Notes: generated by a model not told the origin, from the letters alone. A stretch of DNA of 64,000 nucleotides from Bacilli bacterium (GCA_900752905.1 CAADWX010000005.1:28720-92719); one strand, 5' to 3'; positions 43,215 to 54,091 are shown, counted from the stretch's first letter. Translations and numbers: made by a program.

Positions 43215-44846
43215 ATGAATATTATAATAGGAATTAGTTGGCCTTTTGCAAATGGAGAACTCCATATAGGTCATGCAGCAAGTAGTTTACCAGGAGATGT
43301 TATATCTAGATACCATAGACTTAAAGGAGATAAAGTTATATTAGTATCTGGTACTGATTGTCATGGAACACCGACTGAAGTAAAAGCATTGCAAGAAAAT
43401 AAAAGTCCAAAAGAAATAGTAGATGATTGCCATGTTTCATTTTTTAAAGATTTCAAAGACTTTGGTATAAGTTTTGACTTATACAATAGAACAGATGATC
43501 CTTATCATAAAGAGTTTGTTCAGGAACAATTTGTTAAATACTACAACAATGGTTATTTACAAGAAAAGGAGGAAGAACAATTATATTGTGATCACTGCAA
43601 ATTATTTTTAGCAGATCGTTACATTATTGGTATTTGTCCTAAATGTGGATCTGAAATAAAAGGTGATGAATGTGAAAAATGTGGAAGTTTACTTACAATC
43701 GATGAAGTAAAAGAAACTAAATGTGCTATATGTGGTAATAAGGCATCATATAAGAAAAATAGAAATTTATATTTTAAACTTTCAATCTTTCAAGAAAATA
43801 TAAAAGAATTATTAGATTCTAAAAGAAATGATTGGAGAGAAAATGCTGTTAATTTCACTGAAAGATATCTTAAAGAAGGAATACCTGATAGATGTGTATC
43901 TCGTACTTTAAACTATGGTATTGATATTCCAATAGATGGATTTAAAGATAAAAAGCTATATGGTTGGTTTGAAAATGTATGGGGATATGTAACTGCTAGT
44001 AAAAAATATGCTGAAGAAAATAAATTAAATTGGGAAGACTTTTGGAAAGGAAATGATAGCAAAATATATTTAGTTCATGCAAAAGATAATATTCCATTTC
44101 ATACAGTTATATTTCCGTCATTATTACTAGCAACCAATGATAATTATAGATTGCCTGATAAAATAGTGTCAGATGAATATATAACTATTGAAGGAGAAAA
44201 ATTATCCAAGAGTAAAGGTAACTATATTACATTAAGACATTTATTAGATAATTATCCAGTAGATGCTATTAGATATTATTTTAGTATTAATAATCCTGAA
44301 ACAAGAGATTTCAATTTCACTTATGAAGGTTTTATCAATTCTATTAATGGAGAGTTACTTGGTAAATGGGGTAACTTTGTTAATAGAACATTGCAATTTA
44401 TTAATAAATCATTTTCTGGTAATTTAAGCAGTAGTAATATTGATTTAACAATTGAAGCTAAGTTAAAAGATTTATATATTAATATTGGTAATGATATTGA
44501 TAATGGAGATACAAAAGAAGGTTTATCAAAAATATTTGATTTTATAAACTATTCAAATAAGTATTTTGATGAAAATGAACCATGGAAATTAGCTAAAGAA
44601 GATGTAATCAAATGTGAAGATATTTTATATAATTGTTGTAATATTATATTTAATATAAATAATTTACTTAAACCATACTTTGTAGAAACAACAAAAAAGG
44701 TAGAAGAATATTTAAATAGCAATATTAGCAGCTGGAATTATCAAAAATTAGGAAAGGTTGAATTATCAGAAGAAATAAATCCATTATTTATCAGATATGA
44801 TAAAAAAGTAATTGATCAAGAAAGAGAACTTCTAAATAAAAATTAA
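43215..44846 (+). CDS. metG: Methionyl-tRNA synthetase, type with four CxxC zinc pairs
   Basis: A 543-residue class I synthetase. It has the HIGH-type ELHIGHA at the start, a zinc insert with four CxxC pairs (CDHC, CPKC, CEKC, CAIC), and KLSKSKG (KMSKS). There is no C-terminal tRNA-binding domain (EMAP-like), which is common in shorter forms. Four zinc pairs are typical of the E. coli/archaeal-like class, also seen as the second, inhibitor-insensitive MetRS2 of some Gram-positives. It sits as cargo in the secA array under a Met T-box. Whether the genome has another MetRS is not visible. Confidence 0.92.
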   Translation: MNIIIGISWPFANGELHIGHAASSLPGDVISRYHRLKGDKVILVSGTDCHGTPTEVKALQENKSPKEIVDDCHVSFFKDFKDFGISFDLYNRTDDPYHKEFVQEQFVKYYNNGYLQEKEEEQLYCDHCKLFLADRYIIGICPKCGSEIKGDECEKCGSLLTIDEVKETKCAICGNKASYKKNRNLYFKLSIFQENIKELLDSKRNDWRENAVNFTERYLKEGIPDRCVSRTLNYGIDIPIDGFKDKKLYGWFENVWGYVTASKKYAEENKLNWEDFWKGNDSKIYLVHAKDNIPFHTVIFPSLLLATNDNYRLPDKIVSDEYITIEGEKLSKSKGNYITLRHLLDNYPVDAIRYYFSINNPETRDFNFTYEGFINSINGELLGKWGNFVNRTLQFINKSFSGNLSSSNIDLTIEAKLKDLYINIGNDIDNGDTKEGLSKIFDFINYSNKYFDENEPWKLAKEDVIKCEDILYNCCNIIFNINNLLKPYFVETTKKVEEYLNSNISSWNYQKLGKVELSEEINPLFIRYDKKVIDQERELLNKN

Positions 44847-44883
44847 GATTATTTAAAAATTGTAAAAAATTAAAATCAAATTA

Positions 44884-45000
44884 TTTTAGATACGTTCTGC
44901 TAGGGTTACAGAGTGCTACGGAGTACTCCCAAGTGCAACCAAGTGCTGAATTAACGAGCCAAGTGCTCCCCAAAGCTGCCAAAATTTACAATATCAAAGG
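44884..45000 (+). repeat. Upstream arm module A, copy at SEC-C 6
   Basis: TTTTAGATACG, TTCTGCTAGGGTTAC, then GAGTGCTACGGAGTACTCCC, AAGTGCAACCAAGTGC and CGAGCCAAGTGCTCCCC, AGCTGCCAAAATT, ending CAAAGG. Close match to 42527-42643. Confidence 0.8.
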
Positions 45001-45044
45001 CCTTGTGGCAGTGAAAAAAATATAAACAATGCTGTGAAAAGTAG
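45001..45044 (+). repeat. secA 3' end remnant 6, degenerate
   Basis: Compared with the other copies it has lost one base after CCTTGTGG and has GAA for the last Gly codon, so the SEC-C frame is broken. No terminator or B module follows; this is the far end of the array. Confidence 0.75.
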
Positions 45045-45323
45045 TGCAAAATAAATGTCTTTTATACAATTTGTTAAAAGAAAATTGTTGCAAATGTAAT
45101 GTGCTAAGATTATAATCAAATTAGAATATGCTTTTATATTTTTAAAATTATTTGAAGTGGATGATATGGAAAAGAAATGATTCAATTTAAATATAATTCG
45201 GAAGAAGTGTTAAATTCAATATAAAAGTGTACAAAAAATGTAATATAAAAATGCACAATATTGTACATTCTTATAATATCAGTAACACAATATTACTATA
45301 ATTATCAATATTTTATGAAAGGC

Positions 45324-45354
45324 TTGACTCTCCACTTAACTAGAGTGATATGAT
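45324..45354 (+). promoter_or_regulatory. Orphan MerR-type promoter
   Basis: TTGACT at 45324 and TATGAT at 45349 are separated by 19 bp, the long spacer of MerR-family promoters. Within the spacer lies the dyad ACTCT-N10-AGAGT. No MerR gene follows; only a 15-codon frame (ATG 45365). Confidence 0.6.
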
Positions 45355-45610
45355 CTTACTAAAGATGAAAAAAAGTATAGGAGCAAACAAGAACAAATTT
45401 ATCTTTTGTTAATTTATTAAAAAATGATAGTTATAATAAAAACAAAGTTTATTTATTTTGATATACAGACGAAGAATTAAAATAATTTGTGGAAAATAAA
45501 TATTTTTCTAAAAATTCAAAACATGAGTTTATAGGCATCTCTTCACAAAAAACTAATAGATAATGAGTGTTAGTTAAAAATATTTTGACTACTTAAAGGA
45601 GGAAAATAAA

Positions 45611-46084
45611 ATGGGAAATGATATTATCGTAAAAACAAAATTAGAAGAAGTTGGTAAAAATGACATAAAAACACAATGTGCTTATGCCTATAATGTTTTA
45701 AAAAAATTAAGGGATGCAGGAATTGCTTCAAAAAATTCTGGGGTTATGGATAGCTATTCTAATGTAGTACTTAATACAGCAGGATTATATAATGACGTAG
45801 AATCATTCTATAAAGGTGTTGATGGTTATTATAAGATACTTTATGGCAATGATGTAGAAAATGGTAAAAATGAAATTGCTCAATCCTTATCAGGTATTGA
45901 TTCTGGAGATGTATCAAAAACCTTAAATACATGGAATAAAGATGTACGTCAAGGAGCAACAAATTCAATTTTTACTCAAACTGAATTTTCATAAAAATAT
46001 GGAAAAAATTTAGATTTTAATTTATTTTCACAAGAAGAAATTGAAAGATATAGTGAATCATATAATCATGGAAGACAAATCTAA
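45611..46084 (+). pseudogene. Small protein of unknown function with in-frame stop
   Basis: ATG 45611 has a strong AAAGGAGG site. The first 127 codons end at TAA 45992-45994, and the same frame stays open for 29 more codons (KYGKNLDFNLFSQEEIERYS) to 46084. The first part is helical (AYAYNVLKKLRDAGIASKNSG, YNDVESFYKGVDGYYKIL). The 127-residue product may be functional on its own. Family not recognised. Confidence 0.45.
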
Positions 46085-46336
46085 AAATTTTTGAAAATAA
46101 TTATTGTTAGTGCAGAATAAGTGTGGAGAGTTTTCTAAAAAAGATTTATAATTGAATTAATATCTATAGGAGCACAATATCAGTATTTAAATATATTATT
46201 AACTGATGATGGAAAAGATATTTTGTATGAAAGAGTGGGATTTGTACACATAGCGATAGTGAAACTATAATTGATGTATATAATATTTATAGCAAAAAAA
46301 TATTAGGAAAGAAAAAAATACAAATTTTGTTATATA

Positions 46337-46448
46337 CAAGGACCAACAGGTCCTAAAGGCGAAAAAGGAGATATTGGCCCCAAGGAGATAGAGGTTTACC
46401 AGGACCAGCTAGTATTGATATTGGAATTACAAAAACAGTAGAACCTTT
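46337..46448 (+). pseudogene. Collagen-like gene fragment with frameshift
   Basis: GPTGPKGEKGDIGP is read in one frame, then GDRGLPGPASIDIG in another; one lost base joins the Gly-X-Y repeats. Collagen-like proteins of spore formers often sit in the exosporium. No start or complete domain remains. Confidence 0.7.
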
Positions 46449-46451
46449 TGA

Positions 46452-46488
46452 AGAAGCAAAAGAATTTATAAAATTTGCTTCTTTTTTT
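46452..46488 (+). terminator. Terminator after the collagen-like fragment
   Basis: AGAAGCAAA / TTTGCTTCT with T-run. Confidence 0.75.
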
Positions 46489-46596
46489 GTAATTGTTGTA
46501 AAAAAAGATAGTTGCAAGAAAAATGAAAAAAATATTAAAGTAAGTTGTGAAGTTGCTTAATTATAATGTTATAATAAATATAAGAAGTGATAAATA

Positions 46597-46703
46597 ATGA
46601 AACATGAAATGAAGTTAAACAATAAATCCTATACAAGTATTAAAATGGAACTAAAGCGATTGAATTGCGATTAAATTATAAAAAATATCAAATGAAAGGT
46701 TAG
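46597..46703 (+). pseudogene. ASCH-domain gene fragment
   Basis: MKHEMKLNNKSYTSIK is read from ATG 46597; the next frame continues GTKAIELRLNYKKYQMKG to a stop at 46703. The joined peptide is the N-terminus of an ASCH-domain protein (HEMKL...I..GTKTIELRL). The rest of the domain is gone. Confidence 0.6.
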
Positions 46704-46877
46704 TTATATAAGCAAACAGTATATATCTACGGTGTAAAAAATCAAAACATCAAAAAAATTGAAAGAAGCAATAAATAATAATTATATAAATAGATATTAA
46801 GATTTTAAAATGAAATATATTTGTTATTAATGGTATAAAATAATCTTGTAAAATATATAAGAGTTGGAGTTGATATT

Positions 46878-47906
46878 ATGAATTACTTAAAAAAAGCAGA
46901 TAAAAGAATAATAGAATATTTTAATATATTAGAGTCAAATTTTCCTGAATGGATAAATGACTATATTAACACTGAAGAATTATTAAAACAGCAATACATT
47001 AGTGTGACATGTGGTACAATTTATTCTGACTTATTTGAGAACAAATTTTTTTATTCTAGTTTAGATCATTCTATTGCAGTAGCATTAATTATATGGCATT
47101 TTACTCATGATAAAAAACAAACTTTATCAGGTTTATTTCATGATATAGCAACACCTTCATTTAAACACTGTGTTGATTTTCTTAATGGAGATTATATGAC
47201 TCAAGAATCAACAGAAGATTTAACATCAAAAATTATAAAAAATTCTAAAGAAATAATAACGTTATTAAAAAGAGATAATATTAAAGTAGAAGAAATAGAT
47301 AATTATCATATTTATCCCATAGCTGATAATGATACGCCTTGTCTTTCAGCTGATAGATTAGAGTATTCTTTATCAAATGCTTTGCTTGTTTATAATCAGG
47401 CAAATTTTGATAAAATAAAAGATATATATAATGATATAAATATTCAGAATGATGAATATGGAAATGTTGAATTAGGCTTCATGCATGAAGATGTAGCAAT
47501 AGATTTTGTGGATATAACAAGTAATTTATCTATAATATATAGAGCTGATAAAACAAGGTATTCAATGCAGTTTATAGCGGATATTTTAAAAAAATTGAAT
47601 GAAGTTAGAAAAATAAAAAAAGAAGATTTATATAAATTAAAAGAATCAGATATTATTGAAATAATAGAAAAATCTGAATACAAAGATATTTTTAATAAGT
47701 GGAGAAAAGCTAAAAATATATTAGTTTCAGATAGTAAACCACAAGATGTATATTATGTTCATCATGGTGCAAAGGTAAGGTATATTGATCCTTTAGTAAA
47801 TAAAAAAAGAATATCTAAAATTAGTAAAATAGCTAATGATATGATAAATAAAAATTTATCATATGATATGAATAAATATGTGTATCTTAACTTTAATTTA
47901 AAATAA
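46878..47906 (+). CDS. HD-domain phosphohydrolase
   Basis: A 342-residue protein behind GGAGTTG. It has the HD metal site: SLDHSIAVALIIW (first His), SGLFHDIATPSFKH (His-Asp pair) and SADRLEYSLSN (distal Asp). The arrangement resembles dGTPase-like and nucleotidase HD proteins. The C-terminal half has no recognised domain. It lies at the edge of the decayed region and converges with the HipA-like gene. Confidence 0.85.
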   Translation: MNYLKKADKRIIEYFNILESNFPEWINDYINTEELLKQQYISVTCGTIYSDLFENKFFYSSLDHSIAVALIIWHFTHDKKQTLSGLFHDIATPSFKHCVDFLNGDYMTQESTEDLTSKIIKNSKEIITLLKRDNIKVEEIDNYHIYPIADNDTPCLSADRLEYSLSNALLVYNQANFDKIKDIYNDINIQNDEYGNVELGFMHEDVAIDFVDITSNLSIIYRADKTRYSMQFIADILKKLNEVRKIKKEDLYKLKESDIIEIIEKSEYKDIFNKWRKAKNILVSDSKPQDVYYVHHGAKVRYIDPLVNKKRISKISKIANDMINKNLSYDMNKYVYLNFNLK

Positions 47907-47931
47907 TTATTTATTATAAAAAAATATAAAA

Positions 47932-47967
47932 AAAATATTACGCTTGAATGAAGCTGTAATATTTTTT
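47932..47967. terminator. Bidirectional terminator
   Basis: AAATATTAC-GCT / AGC-TGTAATATTT with A- and T-runs on the two sides, between two convergent genes. Confidence 0.8.
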
Positions 47968-48991
47968 ATTTTGATTTTTCCTTTTTGTTATATAACATAT
48001 TATCAATTTTATTATAATGTTCACTAAAATCATTAATTACTCTATCTTTATAGTTTTTATCTATTATTATTCCTCTTTTTTCAATATTGTTCATAAATTT
48101 TATTACATCATCAACTGTAAGTATATTATGCATATCAATAACTAATTGCTTATTTTCATCACTATAGTCAATAAATTCTTGAAAATCTTCGTCAATATCG
48201 ATATCTTTATCATTAGACCATTTCATAGAAGTATGAGTTTTCTTATCATAAAAATTATTAGTCATGCTTAACTCTAAATCATACATAGGAGAAAGATAAG
48301 CTGAATGATCATTATAAAGTATTTCCCAATTATTTAAGTGGAAATCTTTTTGCATAGTTAAATATGAGAAAACATATCTTTTGATAAGTTCATTAAATAT
48401 TATATTGACTGTTGAAGTAGCTTTTAGTGGATTATAATTAATTTCATTATCTGAAATTTTGTTATAAAATAAGTAATTCAATGATTGATATATAATAGGG
48501 AGCGAGTTAATATTAAATTCAATATCAATATCTTCAAGTTCATAATCATCATCAACATTATATTTTATTTCTTTTAGAAACTTGTAAACAATGTCTTTAC
48601 CACCTATTGTATCATATCCAAATTTTCTATAATCTTCACTTATAATTCCATAATAATTAGAATTTTTATAAATTTTGAATACTTTAGATTTAATAGAATT
48701 TAAACCACAATGGGAAGCTGCCATTTCATTTAATAACTCCAAGTAAAATGAAAGTGGTAATCCATCTGTTTTAGAAAATTTAACAGCATAGTTTTCTGTA
48801 TCTTTGTTCTTTCCATTGTATAAATTTAACCAATAACCATCATATTTAGATCCAACTTTATCATTAAAATTAAGTATTTTGGAAGTTCTTAATTTATTAA
48901 AATCTCTATCTTTTTCGATTAAGTAACTTTCATAATTATCTAAATTATCAATAATTTGTTTACATAATTCGATTTTTTGTTCATTTGTCAT
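47966..48991 (-). CDS. HipA-like protein kinase family protein
   Basis: A 341-residue protein. The HipA-type catalytic region is visible: QKDFHLNNWEILY (D-x-H-x2-N), then LSPMYDLELSM (the metal-binding D of YDLE). N-terminal ATP-binding elements are weaker (NYAVKFSKT). HipA kinases phosphorylate translation or metabolic targets and can cause dormancy. No HipB-type antitoxin gene is adjacent. The ATG at 48991 has GGTGATTT upstream. Confidence 0.65.
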   Translation of the reverse strand: MTNEQKIELCKQIIDNLDNYESYLIEKDRDFNKLRTSKILNFNDKVGSKYDGYWLNLYNGKNKDTENYAVKFSKTDGLPLSFYLELLNEMAASHCGLNSIKSKVFKIYKNSNYYGIISEDYRKFGYDTIGGKDIVYKFLKEIKYNVDDDYELEDIDIEFNINSLPIIYQSLNYLFYNKISDNEINYNPLKATSTVNIIFNELIKRYVFSYLTMQKDFHLNNWEILYNDHSAYLSPMYDLELSMTNNFYDKKTHTSMKWSNDKDIDIDEDFQEFIDYSDENKQLVIDMHNILTVDDVIKFMNNIEKRGIIIDKNYKDRVINDFSEHYNKIDNMLYNKKEKSK

Positions 48992-49075
48992 TTAAATCAC
49001 CTTTTTGAATATTATAACAAATAACCTTTTTTTGTCAAATACTGTATGATATAATCAAAAAAAGGAGGGTGCTTT

Positions 49076-49480
49076 ATGAATGAAAAAAGAATGAATAAGA
49101 ATGAGTTAATTAAATTAATTGATACTTTAAAAATAGATAAAAATGAATTTTGGATTTTATCATCAGGTGCTTTAGTATTAAGAGAAATATATGATGATGC
49201 AGGTGATTTAGATATTGCTGTTACAGATAAAGGTTTTAGAGAGTTAAAACAAAATTACAATTTAATTCCAAAGGAAAGTGGCTTTTACAAAGTGACTGAT
49301 AAAATAGAATGTGTATGTAATGGAAAAATAGAAAATTTAAAATATAAACCAGAATTGATAAATGGTTATCAAGTTCAAAATATATATGAATATTATGAAT
49401 ATTTAAAAAATAGTAAAAGAGAGAAGGATAAATTAAGAGTACCAATAGTAGAAAAATATTTAAGTAAATGCAATAAATAA
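49076..49480 (+). CDS. Nucleotidyltransferase-like protein, 134 aa
   Basis: The ATG follows AAAGGAGGG. The segment WILSSGALVLREIYDDAGDLDIAVT resembles the G[GS]...D-x-D core of minimal nucleotidyltransferases of the AbiEii/MNT type. The second half (IENLKYKPELINGYQVQNIYEYYEYLKN) fits substrate-pairing regions of that fold. It is divergent from the HipA-like gene. It could be a toxin, a stand-alone adenylyltransferase or a sugar-nucleotide enzyme. Confidence 0.6.
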   Translation: MNEKRMNKNELIKLIDTLKIDKNEFWILSSGALVLREIYDDAGDLDIAVTDKGFRELKQNYNLIPKESGFYKVTDKIECVCNGKIENLKYKPELINGYQVQNIYEYYEYLKNSKREKDKLRVPIVEKYLSKCNK

Positions 49481-49579
49481 TAAATGATTCAAATGAAAAA
49501 ATCTAAAATAAAGTAGAACTATTAGTCATTAAAAGAATGATATGAATAAATATTTTGATCCTAAGAAAGGAACTGAATT

Positions 49580-50122
49580 ATGAAAAGGTGTAAATGGTGT
49601 AATTTAAATAATAAAAAATATATTGATTATCATGATAATGAATGGGGAAAATTAAATTTAAGTGATGATTATTTATTTAAAATGCTTATATTAGAATCTT
49701 TTCAAGCTGGATTATCTTGGGAATGTGTTTTAAATAAAAGAGAATATTTTGAAGAAGCATTTGATAATTTTTGTATAGATAAGATAATTAATTATGATAA
49801 CTCTAAAATTGAAGAATTACGTAACAATAAAAATATTATAAGAAATAAATTAAAGATAAAAGCTACTATAAATAATGCACGTATATTTAAAGAAATACAA
49901 AATGAATATGGTTCATTCCATGAATATTTAAATCAATTTACAAATGGTAAAGTTGTATATGAAAATGATAAAATATCATCACAATTATCTGATGAAATAT
50001 CATCTTCTTTAAAAAGCAAAGGCATGAAATTTTTAGGTACAATAATAATTTACTCATATTTACAAGCAATAGGAATAATATATTCACATGATAATGAATG
50101 TTATTTATATAAATGTAAATAA
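49580..50122 (+). CDS. tag: DNA-3-methyladenine glycosylase I
   Basis: A 180-residue Tag enzyme behind GAAAGGAA. It has RCKWCNLNN at the start (zinc Cys), YHDNEWGKLNLSDDYLFKMLILESFQAGLSW (signature), and a C-terminal HDNEC with the remaining zinc ligands. It removes 3-methyladenine from alkylated DNA. A weak hairpin follows at 50145. Confidence 0.93.
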   Translation: MKRCKWCNLNNKKYIDYHDNEWGKLNLSDDYLFKMLILESFQAGLSWECVLNKREYFEEAFDNFCIDKIINYDNSKIEELRNNKNIIRNKLKIKATINNARIFKEIQNEYGSFHEYLNQFTNGKVVYENDKISSQLSDEISSSLKSKGMKFLGTIIIYSYLQAIGIIYSHDNECYLYKCK

Positions 50123-50144
50123 AATATGTAAAGTTAGTATTATA

Positions 50145-50168
50145 ACAAGTCAAAAACTTGCTTTTTTT
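50145..50168 (+). terminator. Terminator after tag
   Basis: CAAGT / ACTTG short stem with a T-run. Confidence 0.5.
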
Positions 50169-50221
50169 ATATAAAAAAATTAAAATCAAATAAGAAGTAT
50201 GTTGTACGAAGGAGGAAGAAA

Positions 50222-50581
50222 ATGAAAAATAAAGAATTTTTAATTGAAAATGGAATTGATGTAGATCATGGATTGGAACTTCTTGGAGATATGGAAATGT
50301 ATGATGAAACTTTAAATGATTTTCTAGATGAATCATGCGAAAGACTACCAAGACTAGAAAAGAGCAAAAATGAATGTGATTTAGCGAATTATGCTATAGA
50401 TGCACATGCTATGAAAAGTGATTCAAAATATCTAGGATTTACTAAATTAGCACAGTTGTCTTTAGAACATGAAATGGCAGGTAAAGAAGAAAATACTGAC
50501 TTTATTAATCAAAATTATAATGCTTTAATAGAAGAGGCAAATAGAATAATAAAAGTTGTAAAAGAATATTTAGGCAAGTAA
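50222..50581 (+). CDS. Stand-alone Hpt (histidine phosphotransfer) protein
   Basis: A 119-residue four-helix protein behind AAGGAGGA. The phosphoacceptor site is AHAMKSDSKYLGF, matching the Hpt pattern H-x-[LM]-K-x-x. It should relay phosphate between a hybrid kinase and a response regulator; a hybrid kinase is encoded at 23511 in this window. No receiver or kinase gene is adjacent. Confidence 0.85.
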   Translation: MKNKEFLIENGIDVDHGLELLGDMEMYDETLNDFLDESCERLPRLEKSKNECDLANYAIDAHAMKSDSKYLGFTKLAQLSLEHEMAGKEENTDFINQNYNALIEEANRIIKVVKEYLGK

Positions 50582-50648
50582 TTGATTATAATAAAATTGA
50601 ATAATTATAATAAGTGTGATATAATTACTACAAGAAAGTGGGGATTTT

Positions 50649-51101
50649 ATGGAATCAGTTTACGAACAAGTTAAAGCGTTTAAAAAAAAATATCCGCTTA
50701 CAATTGCATGGAGATTAAAAGCACATTCCAAAGTTATAGAAAAACATTTAAATCCAGAAGAAGAAGTCCTTTATGTTTTTTGTGGGCAAAAAAATGATAG
50801 TGTATTTAATATTTTTACAACATGCGTAGTAGCGATTACAAGTAAAAGAATTATGATTGCTCAAAAAAGACCTTTGATAGGTTATTATTTTACTTCTATA
50901 ACTCCTGATTTATTTAATGATTTAAAGGTACATACGGGTTTATTTTATGGTAAGGTATACATTGATACAGTAAAAGAATTTACTTGTTTTTCAAATCTTC
51001 AATTAAAATCTTTACCAGAGATAGAAACAAATGTAACAGAATATGTTATGAGGGAAAAGAAAAAATACGGAAATTTAAACAAAAAAGAAGGAGCGTTTTA
51101 G
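50649..51101 (+). CDS. PH-domain-like protein
   Basis: A 150-residue protein. Residues about 35-130 have the pattern of bacterial PH domains: HLNPEEEVLYVFCG, VVAITSKRIMIAQK and VKEFTC at the end. There is no membrane segment. Many such proteins are unnamed. A hairpin follows and the gene is monocistronic. Function unknown. Confidence 0.6.
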   Translation: MESVYEQVKAFKKKYPLTIAWRLKAHSKVIEKHLNPEEEVLYVFCGQKNDSVFNIFTTCVVAITSKRIMIAQKRPLIGYYFTSITPDLFNDLKVHTGLFYGKVYIDTVKEFTCFSNLQLKSLPEIETNVTEYVMREKKKYGNLNKKEGAF

Positions 51102-51114
51102 CTCTTTTTCTTTA
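51083..51114 (+). terminator. Terminator after the PH-domain gene
   Basis: AAGAAGGAGC / GCTCTTTTTCTT stem with T-run. Confidence 0.7.
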
Positions 51115-51133
51115 TAAAAAATAAAAAAATTGA

Positions 51134-53140
<2,007 letters not shown>

Positions 53141-53149
53141 ACTCTTTTT

Positions 53150-53176
53150 AAATAAAAAAAGCACATAAGTGCTTTA
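53150..53176 (-). terminator. Terminator of uppP
   Basis: On the minus strand AAAGCAC / GTGCTTT with a 4-nt loop and T-run, between convergent ligA and uppP. Confidence 0.8.
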
Positions 53177-54004
53177 TACAAAAAGTATTATAAGTGATCC
53201 TACTACCACACAATATATAACAAAATATATTAATTTACCATCTACTACTAATTTCCTAAACCATTTAGTACCAATATAAGTAAATATTCCGGCTATAATC
53301 ATACTTGACATATAATATATCCATTGTGCTGCCGATAAATTAGCTCCTAATAAATCACTAATACCAAGTATCATAGTTGCTAAACTAATAGGAATATATA
53401 AAAGAAAAGAAAATTTAAATGCTGTTTCACGAGTAAACTTTCTAGTCATTCCACCAACAATCGTTGCGCCACTTCTACTTATACCAGGAAATAATGCTAC
53501 AACTTGAAAAAGCCCTACAATAATAGCATCTTTAAGAGTCATGTTTTTTTCTTTTTTCTCACCCTTAATATTTCTTATTAAGAATAAGAATATAGCTGTA
53601 ACTAATAACATAACACCTACAAATTTAACATTTGATTCAAGAGAATCAAAGATTTTAAGTTTTGTGACAATTAATCCACATATACCAGCAGGAATAGTAG
53701 CAATTATTAAAAATAAACAATATCTAAAATTTAATTTATATTTTTTATCTTTTGTTTTTAAAAAAGAAAAGAAATCTTTTATTAAAGAAATAATATCTTT
53801 CCAAAATATTGCTATAATAGCAATTAATGAACCAAAATTAGTTATTATAGCAAGTAAATCATAATCAATTGCTATATCTCCAAACCATCTTTCCATTAAT
53901 ACTTTCGCAATTAATAAGTGTCCACTTGAAGAAACTGGAATTGGTTCTGTAATACCTTGTATAAATCCTAAAAAAATGTACTTTAAAAGTTCTATAATAT
54001 TCAT
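53174..54004 (-). CDS. uppP: Undecaprenyl-diphosphatase UppP/BacA
   Basis: A 276-residue membrane enzyme with about eight helices. It has the family motifs GFIQGITEPIPVSSSGHL and PGISRSGATIVGG (catalytic Glu, Ser and Arg). It recycles undecaprenyl pyrophosphate to the phosphate carrier for wall synthesis and gives some bacitracin resistance. ATG 54004 follows GGTGATT on the minus strand; an earlier start at 54022 is unlikely. Confidence 0.95.
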   Translation of the reverse strand: MNIIELLKYIFLGFIQGITEPIPVSSSGHLLIAKVLMERWFGDIAIDYDLLAIITNFGSLIAIIAIFWKDIISLIKDFFSFLKTKDKKYKLNFRYCLFLIIATIPAGICGLIVTKLKIFDSLESNVKFVGVMLLVTAIFLFLIRNIKGEKKEKNMTLKDAIIVGLFQVVALFPGISRSGATIVGGMTRKFTRETAFKFSFLLYIPISLATMILGISDLLGANLSAAQWIYYMSSMIIAGIFTYIGTKWFRKLVVDGKLIYFVIYCVVVGSLIILFV

Positions 54005-54091
54005 ATAATCACCATTATACATTATACACTAATAAATTTAAATAATAAATAAAAATTACAACTTTTGCGTACAATTTATTAGGTGATAAAA

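Larger units (their letters stand above)
35295..45045 (+). mobile_element. Array of cargo units separated by partial secA 3' ends
   Basis: Five imperfect copies of the secA 3' terminal codons, at 37357, 39611, 40211, 42644 and 45001, follow the real secA end. Between them lie unrelated cargo genes all on the plus strand. Most copies are preceded by an arm with TTTTAGATACG and several AAGTG words, and most are followed by a hairpin and more TTAGATAMG repeats. This is the pattern expected when elements insert one after another at the same site in secA, each restoring the gene end, as SCC elements do at rlmH. No integrase or transposase gene is visible between 35.3 and 45.0 kb, so movement would need a recombinase encoded elsewhere. 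Confidence 0.7.
45046..46877 (+). other. Decayed region between the secA array and the HD gene
   Basis: Low coding density and many short broken frames. Besides the entries listed separately, 46150-46270 contains LISIGAQYQYLNILL and ILYERVGFVHIA, which may be the C-terminal end of a lost acetyltransferase. The stretch 45360-45600 shows only short open pieces. Confidence 0.5.

Noticed and set aside
35295..45045. Integron with attC sites
   Set aside because: The repeats hold a protein-coding secA core and arm-type direct repeats, not the folded attC hairpin sites, and there is no integron integrase. The resemblance is only in cassette accumulation.
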